Source of the DNA: Kaistella soli
GTDB lineage: Bacteria > Bacteroidota > Bacteroidia > Flavobacteriales > Weeksellaceae
DNA: 64,000 nucleotides
Direction of reading: 5' to 3'
Assembly: GCF_019038595.1 (NCBI RefSeq)
Contig: NZ_JAHOPF010000005.1
Location: 62,001 to 126,000 of the forward strand
Every line of letters begins with the position of its first letter. Position 1 is the stretch's first letter. The notes under the pieces were generated by a model. It made no database searches. It was not told where the DNA came from and saw only the letters and a program-made list of their open reading frames with translations. Shown here piece by piece: positions 47,685-55,806 of this stretch. Both the position numbers and the translations under genes were made by a program.

Positions 47685-49565
47685 TTACCCAAAATTCTGC
47701 AGTTCCACCAGTCTTCTGTAAACGTTATTATTGTTCATCAGATCGTCGTGGGTTCCCTGTTCTACGATGATTCCGCGCTCCATTACGACAATCCAGTCGG
47801 CCTTTTGGATGGTAGAGAGCCTGTGAGCGATAACGAGTGACGTTCTGTTCTGCATCATTTTTTCCAAGGCGTCCTGCACGAATCTTTCAGATTCAGTATC
47901 CAGAGCGGAAGTTGCTTCATCCAGAATCATAATAGGCGGATTTTTCAGAACTGCTCTGGCAATTGAAACACGCTGTTTTTGGCCGCCTGAAAGTTTATTT
48001 CCGTCGTCGCCGATATTGGTGTAATATTTTTCGGGAAGATTTTCAATGAATTCGTGGGCGTTGGCAATTTTCGCAGCAGCCATTACTTCTGCTTCCGTAG
48101 CTTCCGGTTTTCCCATCAGAATATTATTGAAAACCGAATCGTTAAACAACACTGATTCCTGAGTAACCATTCCCAAAAGATGACGGTAATCTGTAAGTTT
48201 TAAATTTTTGATATTTTCTCCGTCTACAAGAATTTCTCCTTCCGGAACATCATAAAATCTGGCTAAAAGATTTGCAATCGTTGTTTTACCGGAACCGGAC
48301 TGTCCAACTAAGGCCACGGTTTTTCCTTTCGGAATTACAAGGTTAAAATTCTTCAAAATCACGTTGTCCTTATCGTAATAAAAACCGATATTTTTAAATT
48401 CAATTTTATCTTTTAATGTGGAAACAGGAATAGGATTTTCAATTTCCTCTACTTTCAGATCATAGTCCAGCACTTCAGAAACGCGGTCTAAACTTGCCAT
48501 TCCGCCCTGAATATTTGAAATCGCACTTGATAATTTTTTGGCCGGATCGAGGATTTGGAAGAACATCCCGATAAAAACAAGGAATGTTTCCGGCTCCATG
48601 GTCTGTTCATTTAAAATCTGAACACCCGCAAACCAGGTAATTATTAAAATAGTTACAGAACCGAGAAATTCACTCATTGGTGAAGCCAGTTCGCGGCGGC
48701 GGCTCATTCCGATGGCATATTTCTGCCAATTGTCAGTCGTGGAACTGAATCTGTTTTTTAAAATTTTATCGGCATTGAAAATTTTAATGACTTTAGATGA
48801 TTTTAAGGTTTCGTCTACAAGAGAAAAAAGATTCCCCAATTCTTCCTGTGCGGCAGTCGCCTGTTTTTTCAGGCTTTTTCCAACCCACGCAATCAAACCG
48901 CCCATCAACGGAAAAACAAGCAGGGAAAACAAAGTGAGATTCGGTGAAAGAATAAATAAAGTAATCAACGAAGAAATAATCATAAACGGCGAATTGATTA
49001 CATCCACCAAACTTCCCATAATGCCGCCTTCTACGCCGCCAATATCGTTGGAGATCCGGCTCATCATATCTCCTTTCCGTTTTTCAGTGAAAAAAGAAAC
49101 CGGCAGTTTAAGGAATTTATCATACATCGCCGTCCTTAAATCCTTGGTAATGCCGACACGGTAATTTACCAGAAGATAAGCACCGAGATATCTGAAAATA
49201 TTACGAAGTAGAAAAGCTACAGCAGTTACACCGCATAAAACTGCAAGCACTTTTACCGTTCCGTGGTCATCAATGTTTTTCTGTATCGTATAATAAGCCC
49301 AGTCTTTGGCATACGCGAAAAAATCGACAAGACGGCCGGAGTTTACAGGTGGTTTTGTGGTGTCCACTTTTTCTACCGTTCCGAACATCAATCCGAGAAT
49401 CGGCAGCATCGTAGCAACCGAAAATATATTAAGGACAGAATACATGATATTAAAAAACATGCTTCCAAAAAGGTACTTCTGATGGGGTTTTGCGAAAGAA
49501 AGAATTCGTTGTAATGGTTTCATCGGCTGATTGGTAAATTTTTCATTTTTAAACGGAACATCCAC
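47685..49565 (-). CDS. ABC transporter, fused permease and ATPase (MsbA-like)
   Basis: A 626-residue half-transporter: six transmembrane helices in residues ~30-340, with an extended periplasmic loop between helices 1 and 2, then the nucleotide-binding domain with Walker A VALVGQSGSGKTTIANLLAR, signature LSGGQKQRVSIARAVL and Walker B IMILDEATSALD. It works as a homodimer and its length and order fit MsbA/lipid-A or multidrug exporters. Substrate unknown; MsbA-like lipopolysaccharide flipping is possible. The initiation codon could be the one here or the ATG 14 codons downstream (MKPLQRILS). Confidence 0.93.
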   Translation of the reverse strand: MDVPFKNEKFTNQPMKPLQRILSFAKPHQKYLFGSMFFNIMYSVLNIFSVATMLPILGLMFGTVEKVDTTKPPVNSGRLVDFFAYAKDWAYYTIQKNIDDHGTVKVLAVLCGVTAVAFLLRNIFRYLGAYLLVNYRVGITKDLRTAMYDKFLKLPVSFFTEKRKGDMMSRISNDIGGVEGGIMGSLVDVINSPFMIISSLITLFILSPNLTLFSLLVFPLMGGLIAWVGKSLKKQATAAQEELGNLFSLVDETLKSSKVIKIFNADKILKNRFSSTTDNWQKYAIGMSRRRELASPMSEFLGSVTILIITWFAGVQILNEQTMEPETFLVFIGMFFQILDPAKKLSSAISNIQGGMASLDRVSEVLDYDLKVEEIENPIPVSTLKDKIEFKNIGFYYDKDNVILKNFNLVIPKGKTVALVGQSGSGKTTIANLLARFYDVPEGEILVDGENIKNLKLTDYRHLLGMVTQESVLFNDSVFNNILMGKPEATEAEVMAAAKIANAHEFIENLPEKYYTNIGDDGNKLSGGQKQRVSIARAVLKNPPIMILDEATSALDTESERFVQDALEKMMQNRTSLVIAHRLSTIQKADWIVVMERGIIVEQGTHDDLMNNNNVYRRLVELQNFG

Positions 49566-49661
49566 TAATTATGATTTTTTCCTTTAAATCTTTGTTAATC
49601 GGAGTTTCATGGAATGAAATTTCGGGCGCAAAATTACGGAATTTTGAATTGGGAATTTCTT

Positions 49662-50584
49662 TTAATTCAAATTAACTTTATCGTTGTACTTTGGGGAAAA
49701 GTTTGCCGGCGTAAGTTTCTGAATTGTTTTCCCAAAACTGTTGATAATCTGGGTGAGATTGTCAAAATTAACCACACTTAAATCATCATTTAACTGATGG
49801 TAATGTTTTGCGGTATTCATATCTACGGTGGAAAAAGAATGCGCGATGACCTTCTTTTTTACAAAACTCACATTATCTGAACGGTAAAACAGCTGCTGTC
49901 CAATATACGGATCAGGATAAATTTTAAGCTGGTTTTCTGCTTTTGCATTAAACAGTTCATCTAAATCAGAAAACTCGTCACCGGTCATATAAAGCGCATT
50001 TTTGCCAAACTGTGAAACCGTAGCAACCATTTCGAAATTAAAAAGTGCGTTAATATTTTTGTACATCGGCTGCAAATCCTGAATCTCGGCAATCGCTTTA
50101 GAACCTTTCATCCCTTTCTCTTCCCCGTTGAAGGCGATATACATCATCGAAAAATCGGAATCAGCATTTTTGAAATAATCAGACAGGCCGACAACCAGTG
50201 TAACACCGCTTGCGTTATCATCAGCGCCGTTAAATACATTATCCCCACTCTTATTGTTGGAACCGATATGGTCGAATGGGCAGAATATGCTAAAGTTTTT
50301 TCACTTTTACCTTTTTTTATTCCGCACACATTATAAGCAACTTTTCCTTTATATTCAAAAGGAACTAAATATGAATCTCCGGTGCAGTAAGAAAGGTTGT
50401 TTTCTTTAAAACGGTTCGCAATATAAACTGCTGCGGAATCATTTTGAGGAGTTCCGATTGCGCGGCCTTTCATTTCATCAGAAGCTAATGCAGAAAGCAC
50501 ATTTACTACACGCTCTCTGGACACTTCCTGAGCATAAAACACCGTTGAAAACAGCATGGCAAATAAAAAAGAATATTTCTTCAT
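49662..50584 (-). pseudogene. M28-family peptidase, interrupted by a one-base frameshift
   Basis: Two overlapping frames together encode one ~307-residue aminopeptidase. The upstream part (signal peptide, then NVLSALASDEMKGRAIGTPQ) runs in frame until about 50275, where one A:T pair is missing. Restoring one base there gives the continuous sequence LAYSAHFDHIGSNN, the NGADDNASGV zinc site and SMMYIAFNGEEKG, all hallmarks of M28 metallopeptidases. The deletion falls in the first metal-ligand motif (HFDH), so the truncated product would be inactive. Either a real pseudogene or a base error in the sequence. The frame after the shift continues to a normal C-terminus. Confidence 0.85.
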
Positions 50585-50625
50585 TTATAATTTTTTGCTA
50601 AAGATAAAAATTTAAAAGGACAGAA

Positions 50626-50654
50626 ATAAAAAACAGCTCCCGAAGGAACTGTTT
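50626..50654 (-). terminator. Terminator of the DUF4293 gene
   Basis: AAACAG (50631-50636) with CTGTTT (50649-50654), an inner TCC/GGA pair and a CGAA loop. On the minus strand a T-rich run follows. Confidence 0.75.
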
Positions 50655-50677
50655 CACTCAAAAAAATCGTTGTGAGT

Positions 50678-51067
50678 TTAGCGGAGTCTGTCTACAGATT
50701 TTACGAGCCTGTCGTCTTTTCTGATAAATACGTTTGCGATAAACAAAGATATTATCGAAATCAACGGGAAAATCGGCTCAATACCTTTCTCAGGAAAATG
50801 AATTCCTCCAGATAAACTGAGTAGCCAATACGCCAATAAACCGAGCAACAAAGCGTTTATAAAAATGCTGATGGTATTCAGCAGAATCTGTCTTTTGCGG
50901 TTTTTATAGCTGAAAATACTTAACAATCCACACAGCACGAGCACAGCACAAATAATGGAAATAAAAGAAGTCCCTTCGAAAAGCGAAAAATCCTGAGCGG
51001 TGATGAACAGAAAAACTGCGCCTAAAACTGCCAAAAAAATCCAAACGGTCTGTATTCTCTGCAACAT
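50678..51067 (-). CDS. DUF4293-family membrane protein
   Basis: A 129-residue protein with four hydrophobic segments and the typical opening MLQRIQTVWIFLAVLGAVFL, followed by SYKNRKRQILLN between helices and a C-terminal FIRKDDRLVKSVDRLR. This matches DUF4293, a small four-helix family found in Bacteroidetes, commonly next to rho as here. The ATG at 51067 is preferred over the upstream in-frame ATG because it fits the family start. The -7 box of its minus-strand promoter is 18 nt before it, and it is divergent from rho. Function unknown. Confidence 0.85.
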   Translation of the reverse strand: MLQRIQTVWIFLAVLGAVFLFITAQDFSLFEGTSFISIICAVLVLCGLLSIFSYKNRKRQILLNTISIFINALLLGLLAYWLLSLSGGIHFPEKGIEPIFPLISIISLFIANVFIRKDDRLVKSVDRLR

Positions 51068-51085
51068 GATGATGAATATGAGCTG

Positions 51086-51093
51086 CAAAAATA
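51086..51093 (-). promoter_or_regulatory. -7 box of the DUF4293 gene
   Basis: On the minus strand it reads TATTTTTG, 18 nt before the ATG at 51067; divergent from the rho promoter. Confidence 0.4.
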
Positions 51094-51103
51094 ATAATAA
51101 TTT

Positions 51104-51134
51104 TTTGCATAAATAAAAAAATAGCGTAGATTTG
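51104..51134 (+). promoter_or_regulatory. rho promoter
   Basis: TTTG at 51104-51107, a 19-nt spacer and TAGATTTG at 51127-51134: the best match to the Bacteroidetes -33/-7 consensus in the window. The mRNA leader would be about 80 nt, long enough for rho autoregulation. Confidence 0.65.
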
Positions 51135-51221
51135 CACTACAAATGACCTAATAAGGAAAGTCGTCCGACTTAACTTTCTTACTTACACTTACTTATAAAT
51201 TACTTTTTCACATAAAAATTT

Positions 51222-53042
51222 ATGTTCAACATTGAAACGTTACGGTCAAAATCCGAATCGGAGTTGACTAAAATCACGAAAGATTTAGGCGTTAAACTTG
51301 CTAAAAACAGCACCGATAATGATAAAATCTTTGCGATCCTGGATTTTCAGGCTTCAAACACGAAAGTTGCAAAAGATTATTTCAACGCCACCGAACCCAT
51401 TATGAATACAGAAGAAAATCCTGCTCCAGCTCCCAAAAAGCCGGCAGCCAAAAAGCCGGCAGCCAAAAAGAAAATTGAGAAACCGGTTGAGGTTTCTGCA
51501 CAGATTCCAGGAGAAAATGCTGCTGAGCCCACGGTAGAAAACCCACAGGAAACACCTTCTGAAAATTCAAAGCCTGCTCTAACTGAAGCAAACAATGATT
51601 CCGAAAACAACAGGACTCAGCAGAAAAAGAAAAGACAGCGTGTCACTGCACCAAAAGAAGAAGTTACTGCTGAAACTCCGGTGACAGAATCTACAGCTGA
51701 AACCGAAACTAAACCGGAACAGCCGAAAAATCCGAACCAAAACCCCAATCAGAATCCAAATCAGAATGGAAACGGTAACGGAAACGGAAATAAAAACCCT
51801 AACCAAAACAGACCGCAGCATCCCAATCAAAAAAACCAAAATAAAAATCCAAACCAAAACCCCAATCAAAACCGAAATCAGCAGAACGCTGAAAATCAGG
51901 AAGAAAATTCAAAAAAAGAATTTAATTTTGACGGTTTAGTAACGATTGAAGGGGTTTTAGAAATCCTCCCAGATAATTACGGTTTCCTCCGTTCTTCCGA
52001 TTTTTCTTATATTTCTTCCCCGGATGATGTTTATGTTTCTACCAATCAGATCAGAAATTACGCACTGAAAACCGGAGACACGGTAAGAGGAATTGTACGT
52101 TTGCCAAAAGAAGGTGAAAAATATTTTTCTTTACTGAAACCAACAGAAGTTAACGGCCGCGATTTGGAATTTATCAAAGACCGTGTAGCTTTTGAATTCC
52201 TTACGCCGTTGTTCCCTGAGGAAAAATTCAATTTAACAGGGAAAAACTCTACACTTTCTACAAGAATTGTTGATCTGTTTACTCCGATAGGAAAAGGACA
52301 GCGTGCGATGATTGTTGCGCAGCCTAAAACGGGTAAAACGATGTTACTTAAAGATATCGCAAACTCCATTTCCGAGAACCACCCTGAAGCCTATATGATG
52401 ATATTGCTCATCGATGAAAGACCCGAAGAGGTGACGGACATGGAAAGAAGCGTAAATGCAGAAGTAATTGCCTCAACTTTTGATGAACCTGCTGATAAAC
52501 ACGTAAAAGTAGCCAATCTGGTTCTTTCGAAAGCGCAAAGAATGGTAGAATGCGGTCATGATGTAGTGATTTTACTGGATTCAATTACGCGTTTGGCAAG
52601 AGCTTACAATACGGTAACTCCAGCTTCAGGAAAAATACTTTCCGGAGGTGTAGATGCCAATGCGCTTCACAAACCGAAAAGATTCTTCGGTGCAGCAAGA
52701 AATATCGAAGGCGGCGGATCATTAACCATCATTGCAACAGCATTAATCGATACAGGTTCTAAAATGGATGAAGTTATTTTCGAAGAATTTAAGGGAACCG
52801 GAAATATGGAACTTCAGCTTGACCGAAAAATCGCCAATAAGCGTATTTACCCGGCCATCGACCTGGTATCGTCAAGCACGAGAAGGGACGATCTTCTTCT
52901 GGATGAAACTACACAGCAGAGAATGTGGATTCTCCGAAAGTATCTGGCAGACATGAATCCAGTGGAAGCCATGGAATTTGTAAACAAAAGCATGAAAGGA
53001 ACCCTGAATAACGAAGAGTTTCTGATGAGCATGAACAGATAA
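51222..53042 (+). CDS. rho: Transcription termination factor Rho with long Asn/Gln/Pro-rich N-terminal insert
   Basis: A 606-residue hexameric RNA helicase, about 190 residues longer than E. coli Rho. After a short helical Rho-N part ([20 protein letters not shown]) comes a disordered region at about residues 60-235, with Pro/Ala/Lys-rich stretches and tandem NPNQ/NGNG repeats. The RNA-binding OB domain follows ([18 protein letters not shown]), then the motor with Walker [16 protein letters not shown] and the [14 protein letters not shown] motif. In Bacteroides, a comparable Rho insert has been reported to drive phase separation; the same property here is inference. The promoter is strong and the gene is divergent from DUF4293. 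Confidence 0.97.
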   Translation: MFNIETLRSKSESELTKITKDLGVKLAKNSTDNDKIFAILDFQASNTKVAKDYFNATEPIMNTEENPAPAPKKPAAKKPAAKKKIEKPVEVSAQIPGENAAEPTVENPQETPSENSKPALTEANNDSENNRTQQKKKRQRVTAPKEEVTAETPVTESTAETETKPEQPKNPNQNPNQNPNQNGNGNGNGNKNPNQNRPQHPNQKNQNKNPNQNPNQNRNQQNAENQEENSKKEFNFDGLVTIEGVLEILPDNYGFLRSSDFSYISSPDDVYVSTNQIRNYALKTGDTVRGIVRLPKEGEKYFSLLKPTEVNGRDLEFIKDRVAFEFLTPLFPEEKFNLTGKNSTLSTRIVDLFTPIGKGQRAMIVAQPKTGKTMLLKDIANSISENHPEAYMMILLIDERPEEVTDMERSVNAEVIASTFDEPADKHVKVANLVLSKAQRMVECGHDVVILLDSITRLARAYNTVTPASGKILSGGVDANALHKPKRFFGAARNIEGGGSLTIIATALIDTGSKMDEVIFEEFKGTGNMELQLDRKIANKRIYPAIDLVSSSTRRDDLLLDETTQQRMWILRKYLADMNPVEAMEFVNKSMKGTLNNEEFLMSMNR

Positions 53043-53067
53043 ATCTTTATATCTGGATATATTGATG

Positions 53068-53097
53068 AAAACCGTTCTGAAAAGCACGGTTTTTTGT
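53068..53097 (+). terminator. Rho-independent terminator after rho
   Basis: AAAACCGT (53068-53075), 10-nt loop, ACGGTTTT (53086-53093) and T run; the hairpin is nested in a wider imperfect inverted repeat (GATGAAAAC / GTTTTCATC). Confidence 0.85.
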
Positions 53098-53137
53098 TTT
53101 CATCGATGTTAAAGATTTATTAAAGTAATGTTTCCGG

Positions 53138-53169
53138 TTTGGTATTGCCCTACATTATGAGTAAATTTG
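53138..53169 (+). promoter_or_regulatory. sod promoter
   Basis: TTTG at 53138-53141, a 20-nt spacer and TAAATTTG at 53162-53169; the ATG is 27 nt downstream. Confidence 0.6.
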
Positions 53170-53196
53170 GGTATTAACATTTTAAATTAAAAAATT

Positions 53197-53793
53197 ATGG
53201 CATTCGAATTACCAAAATTGGGCTATGCATACGACGCATTAGAACCAACAATTGATGCAAGAACCATGGAGATCCATCACACCAAACATCACCAGGCATA
53301 CATAGATAACTTAAACAAAGCAATTGCAGGAACGGATCTGGAAGGAAAAACCATCGAGGAAATCTGCAAAACAGGAACCGACAAGCCTGCTGTAAGAAAT
53401 AACGGAGGAGGGCATTTTAACCATACACTTTTCTGGGAAATTCTAACTCCCGGCGGAAGCAAAGAGCCTGTAGGAAATGTAAAAGCAGCAATCGAAGCAT
53501 ACGGCGGTTTTGAAAAATTCAAGAATGATTTTGCTGAAGCGGCGAAAACAAGATTTGGTTCAGGTTGGGCTTGGCTATGCAAGAAGGAAGATGGCTCTGC
53601 TGCAGTTTGCTCCACACCGAACCAGGACAATCCTTTAATGCCGGTTGCGGACTGTCAGGGAACTCCCGTTTTAGGACTTGATGTTTGGGAGCATGCCTAT
53701 TATCTGAATTACCAGAACAGAAGACCAGATTATGTTACGGCGTTTTTCGAAGTAATCAACTGGGATAAAGTGGAGGAAAAATTCAACAAATAA
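53197..53793 (+). CDS. Fe/Mn superoxide dismutase
   Basis: A 198-residue cytoplasmic enzyme dismutating superoxide. Metal ligands are recognisable: His27 in [13 protein letters not shown], His in [11 protein letters not shown], and the Asp and His in [28 protein letters not shown] is the usual central motif. The metal (Fe or Mn) cannot be decided with certainty from sequence, so sodA/sodB is left open. Its own promoter and terminator make it a single-gene unit. Confidence 0.96.
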   Translation: MAFELPKLGYAYDALEPTIDARTMEIHHTKHHQAYIDNLNKAIAGTDLEGKTIEEICKTGTDKPAVRNNGGGHFNHTLFWEILTPGGSKEPVGNVKAAIEAYGGFEKFKNDFAEAAKTRFGSGWAWLCKKEDGSAAVCSTPNQDNPLMPVADCQGTPVLGLDVWEHAYYLNYQNRRPDYVTAFFEVINWDKVEEKFNK

Positions 53794-53810
53794 GACTTTC
53801 ATATTTTAAT

Positions 53811-53844
53811 AAAAAAGGTTCAGAAAAATTTCTGAACCTTTTTT
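53811..53844 (+). terminator. Terminator between sod and DUF6146 gene
   Basis: A long, almost perfect stem AAAAAAGGTTCAGAAA / TTTCTGAACCTTTTTT with a very short loop. It is symmetric enough to serve both convergent transcripts. Confidence 0.88.
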
Positions 53845-53867
53845 ATTGTTTAAAAATTAAAGAGAAC

Positions 53868-54284
53868 TTATCTCACATCGCTTTGGCTTAAACCATTCAT
53901 TTTTAATCCATATTTCCAATGAACGTAAGCGAAAACCTGATACAGTTTATATTCGAACTTTATACCGTAGTTTTCCTGCGGATCATAATCTATCGAAGAT
54001 TCTATAACGTTTCGGTATCGGCCGGCAAAATAATAGGAATTCCATTCGCTGACCAGAAAAGTGTTTTTGTTTTTCAGGTAACTTTCAGAATACATATTCA
54101 TGGGCTTCGCAATGGCATTGAGGAAATAATCGTACTGGGTATCGAATACTTGCAAATCCCATTCGCCATCGTCATTCTTTGCAGGTTTTATTTCTGTTTT
54201 CTGGTCTTTCTCTGCAACTTTATTTTGCGGAGCACAGCTGAAAACCAAAATAAAAATAAGCACTAAAGAAAATAATTTTTTCAT
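53868..54284 (-). CDS. DUF6146-like lipoprotein
   Basis: A 138-residue lipoprotein with lipobox VFSC (Cys17). The mature part begins with a Lys/Glu-rich linker and then a compact domain: WDLQVFDTQYDYFLNAIA, SESYLKNKNTFLVSEWNSYY, SIDYDPQENYGIKFEYKLYQ and FAYVHWKYG. The combination W-x-E/L-V-x-D-x-x-YD, FL, YDP-x-x-NYG and YKLY fits the DUF6146 family of Bacteroidetes, whose function is unknown. It is convergent with sod, sharing a two-way terminator. I rate the family assignment as probable. Confidence 0.72.
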   Translation of the reverse strand: MKKLFSLVLIFILVFSCAPQNKVAEKDQKTEIKPAKNDDGEWDLQVFDTQYDYFLNAIAKPMNMYSESYLKNKNTFLVSEWNSYYFAGRYRNVIESSIDYDPQENYGIKFEYKLYQVFAYVHWKYGLKMNGLSQSDVR

Positions 54285-54316
54285 TGTTCTAATTTCATAT
54301 AAAGTTATGAAAAAAT

Positions 54317-54347
54317 AAAACCGAAGCTGATAAAACTTCGGTTTTTA
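54317..54347 (-). terminator. Terminator of the endonuclease gene
   Basis: AAAACCGAAG (54317-54326), 9-nt loop, CTTCGGTTTT (54336-54345). On the minus strand the stem is followed by T-rich sequence. Confidence 0.85.
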
Positions 54348-54365
54348 TATAAATTTTAGAATATA

Positions 54366-55568
54366 TTATTTGGCAGGTTTGTATTCTCTCTGGATTACGG
54401 ACACTGCAGGAAAGTGATCGCTGTAGCCGCCTGTGAAGCGGTCACCGTCCCAAGAACGCAAAGGATAACCTTTCCATTGTCCTTCACTGTTGACAAGGTA
54501 AGAAGGCGCAAAGATTTCCGCTTTGAAAATGCTGTACGTTGGCGATAGTTTTTCCGGAGAATAGAGGTTTTTTGAAACAATAATCTGGTCGAATAGATTC
54601 GGTGCATCACGATAAGCCAATGATGCGACGCCTGCTTTGTAAAGCTTTACCATCAGGTTATAATAAGGCGTTTTTTCAGAAAGCTGATCTGGCTCACCAA
54701 CAGCTCCCAGATGTTTTCTAAGACTTGGGCTTACGGGATCATCATTGAAATCACCCATTGCGAATAATTTTCTCTCAGGATCTTCAGCTCTTAACTTATC
54801 CATTTCATCTTTCAATACTTTTGCTGCAGCAGCACGTCTTGGTAATGAAGCAGCCTCTCCACCACTTCTTGATGGCCAGTGGTTTAAGAAAACACCCACT
54901 TTTTCACCGTCCAGCGTACCTTTTACGACTAAAACACCTCTGGTGTAAGATCTTTTTCCTTCATCATTAAAGATCTTAATATCTTTCACATAAGTTTCTG
55001 TGACCCTAAATCTGTTCTTCTGGTAAATAATCGCGATATCAATTCCTCTGGCATCGTAAGAATTATAGTGCACAACGCCGTAATTGGCCTTCACTAATGC
55101 AGGCTGCTTTACAAGATCTTCCACCACCTGTCGGTTTTCCACTTCCAGTAGGCCAACAATTACAGGATAATCGTTAGTGTATTGTCTACCAAGTTCGGAA
55201 ATTACTTTTGCTTCATTGGCGAGTTTCTGGTTATATTTTTTAGTATCCCAGTTTTTAGGGCTGTTTGCAGTAAAATCATCTGCAAGTATCTGATATCTGA
55301 TTACTTTTTTTCCGATCAGGAGTTCATCGCTCCATTCCCCTTTATAATCTTCAGTAGTTTCGAGATATTTCAAGGAATCTAAAGGGACACTTCTGTGGAA
55401 AGCAGGGTTGTGGATATCTTTTGTCCCATCAATATAATCTGCAGAAGGAACGGTATCCCAAAGATTTTCTACATTGAGGAAAGCTATCGTAGCTCTCTGA
55501 ACCTGTCTCTGTTGGGAAAAAAGTACCCCACAAGTAAAAACAGCGAATAAGATAAAATGTTTTTTCAT
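54366..55568 (-). CDS. Secreted endonuclease/exonuclease/phosphatase-family protein
   Basis: A 400-residue protein with a signal peptide (MKKHFILFAVFTCGVLFSQ) and the EEP/DNase I-like fold. AFLNVENLWDT holds the Asn of the first metal motif, VGLLEVENRQVVEDL the metal-binding Glu, VFLNHWPSRSGGEA the NHWPSR motif, FAMGDFNDDPVSPSLR the catalytic Asp/Asn, and the C-terminal GGYSDHFPAV the general-base His in SDHFP. All catalytic residues are intact, so it should hydrolyse DNA, RNA or another phosphodiester outside the cytoplasm. It is divergent from a TonB receptor + DUF5689 lipoprotein operon. Confidence 0.92.
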   Translation of the reverse strand: MKKHFILFAVFTCGVLFSQQRQVQRATIAFLNVENLWDTVPSADYIDGTKDIHNPAFHRSVPLDSLKYLETTEDYKGEWSDELLIGKKVIRYQILADDFTANSPKNWDTKKYNQKLANEAKVISELGRQYTNDYPVIVGLLEVENRQVVEDLVKQPALVKANYGVVHYNSYDARGIDIAIIYQKNRFRVTETYVKDIKIFNDEGKRSYTRGVLVVKGTLDGEKVGVFLNHWPSRSGGEAASLPRRAAAAKVLKDEMDKLRAEDPERKLFAMGDFNDDPVSPSLRKHLGAVGEPDQLSEKTPYYNLMVKLYKAGVASLAYRDAPNLFDQIIVSKNLYSPEKLSPTYSIFKAEIFAPSYLVNSEGQWKGYPLRSWDGDRFTGGYSDHFPAVSVIQREYKPAK

Positions 55569-55750
55569 TTGAAAATTTTAAGAGGGTAAAAGTAGTAATA
55601 ATTTCCAAAGTAAATGGCTAAATATTATCCGAATGACAAAGACGAAATAAAAATCATAGATAAACATCGAATTATAAAGATATTAAGAAATATTAACGGA
55701 TAGCCTTCTAATAAAGTGTTAAAAATGTTTAACTTAACAAAAAATAAGTT

Positions 55751-55758
55751 TAAATTTG
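55751..55758 (+). promoter_or_regulatory. -7 box upstream of TonB receptor / DUF5689 operon
   Basis: TAAATTTG, 48 nt before the ATG at 55807. It lies in the 238-bp divergent gap shared with the endonuclease gene, which shows no clear -7 box of its own. Confidence 0.4.
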
Positions 55759-55806
55759 TTCCCCCTTAAAAAATTGTTATCAATAGGGAGAAATAAATAA
55801 TTTGTT

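Noticed and set aside
49662-50584. Programmed -1/+1 frameshift in the M28 gene
   Set aside because: No slippery sequence or downstream stem was seen at 50270-50280; a simple one-base deletion explains the frames.
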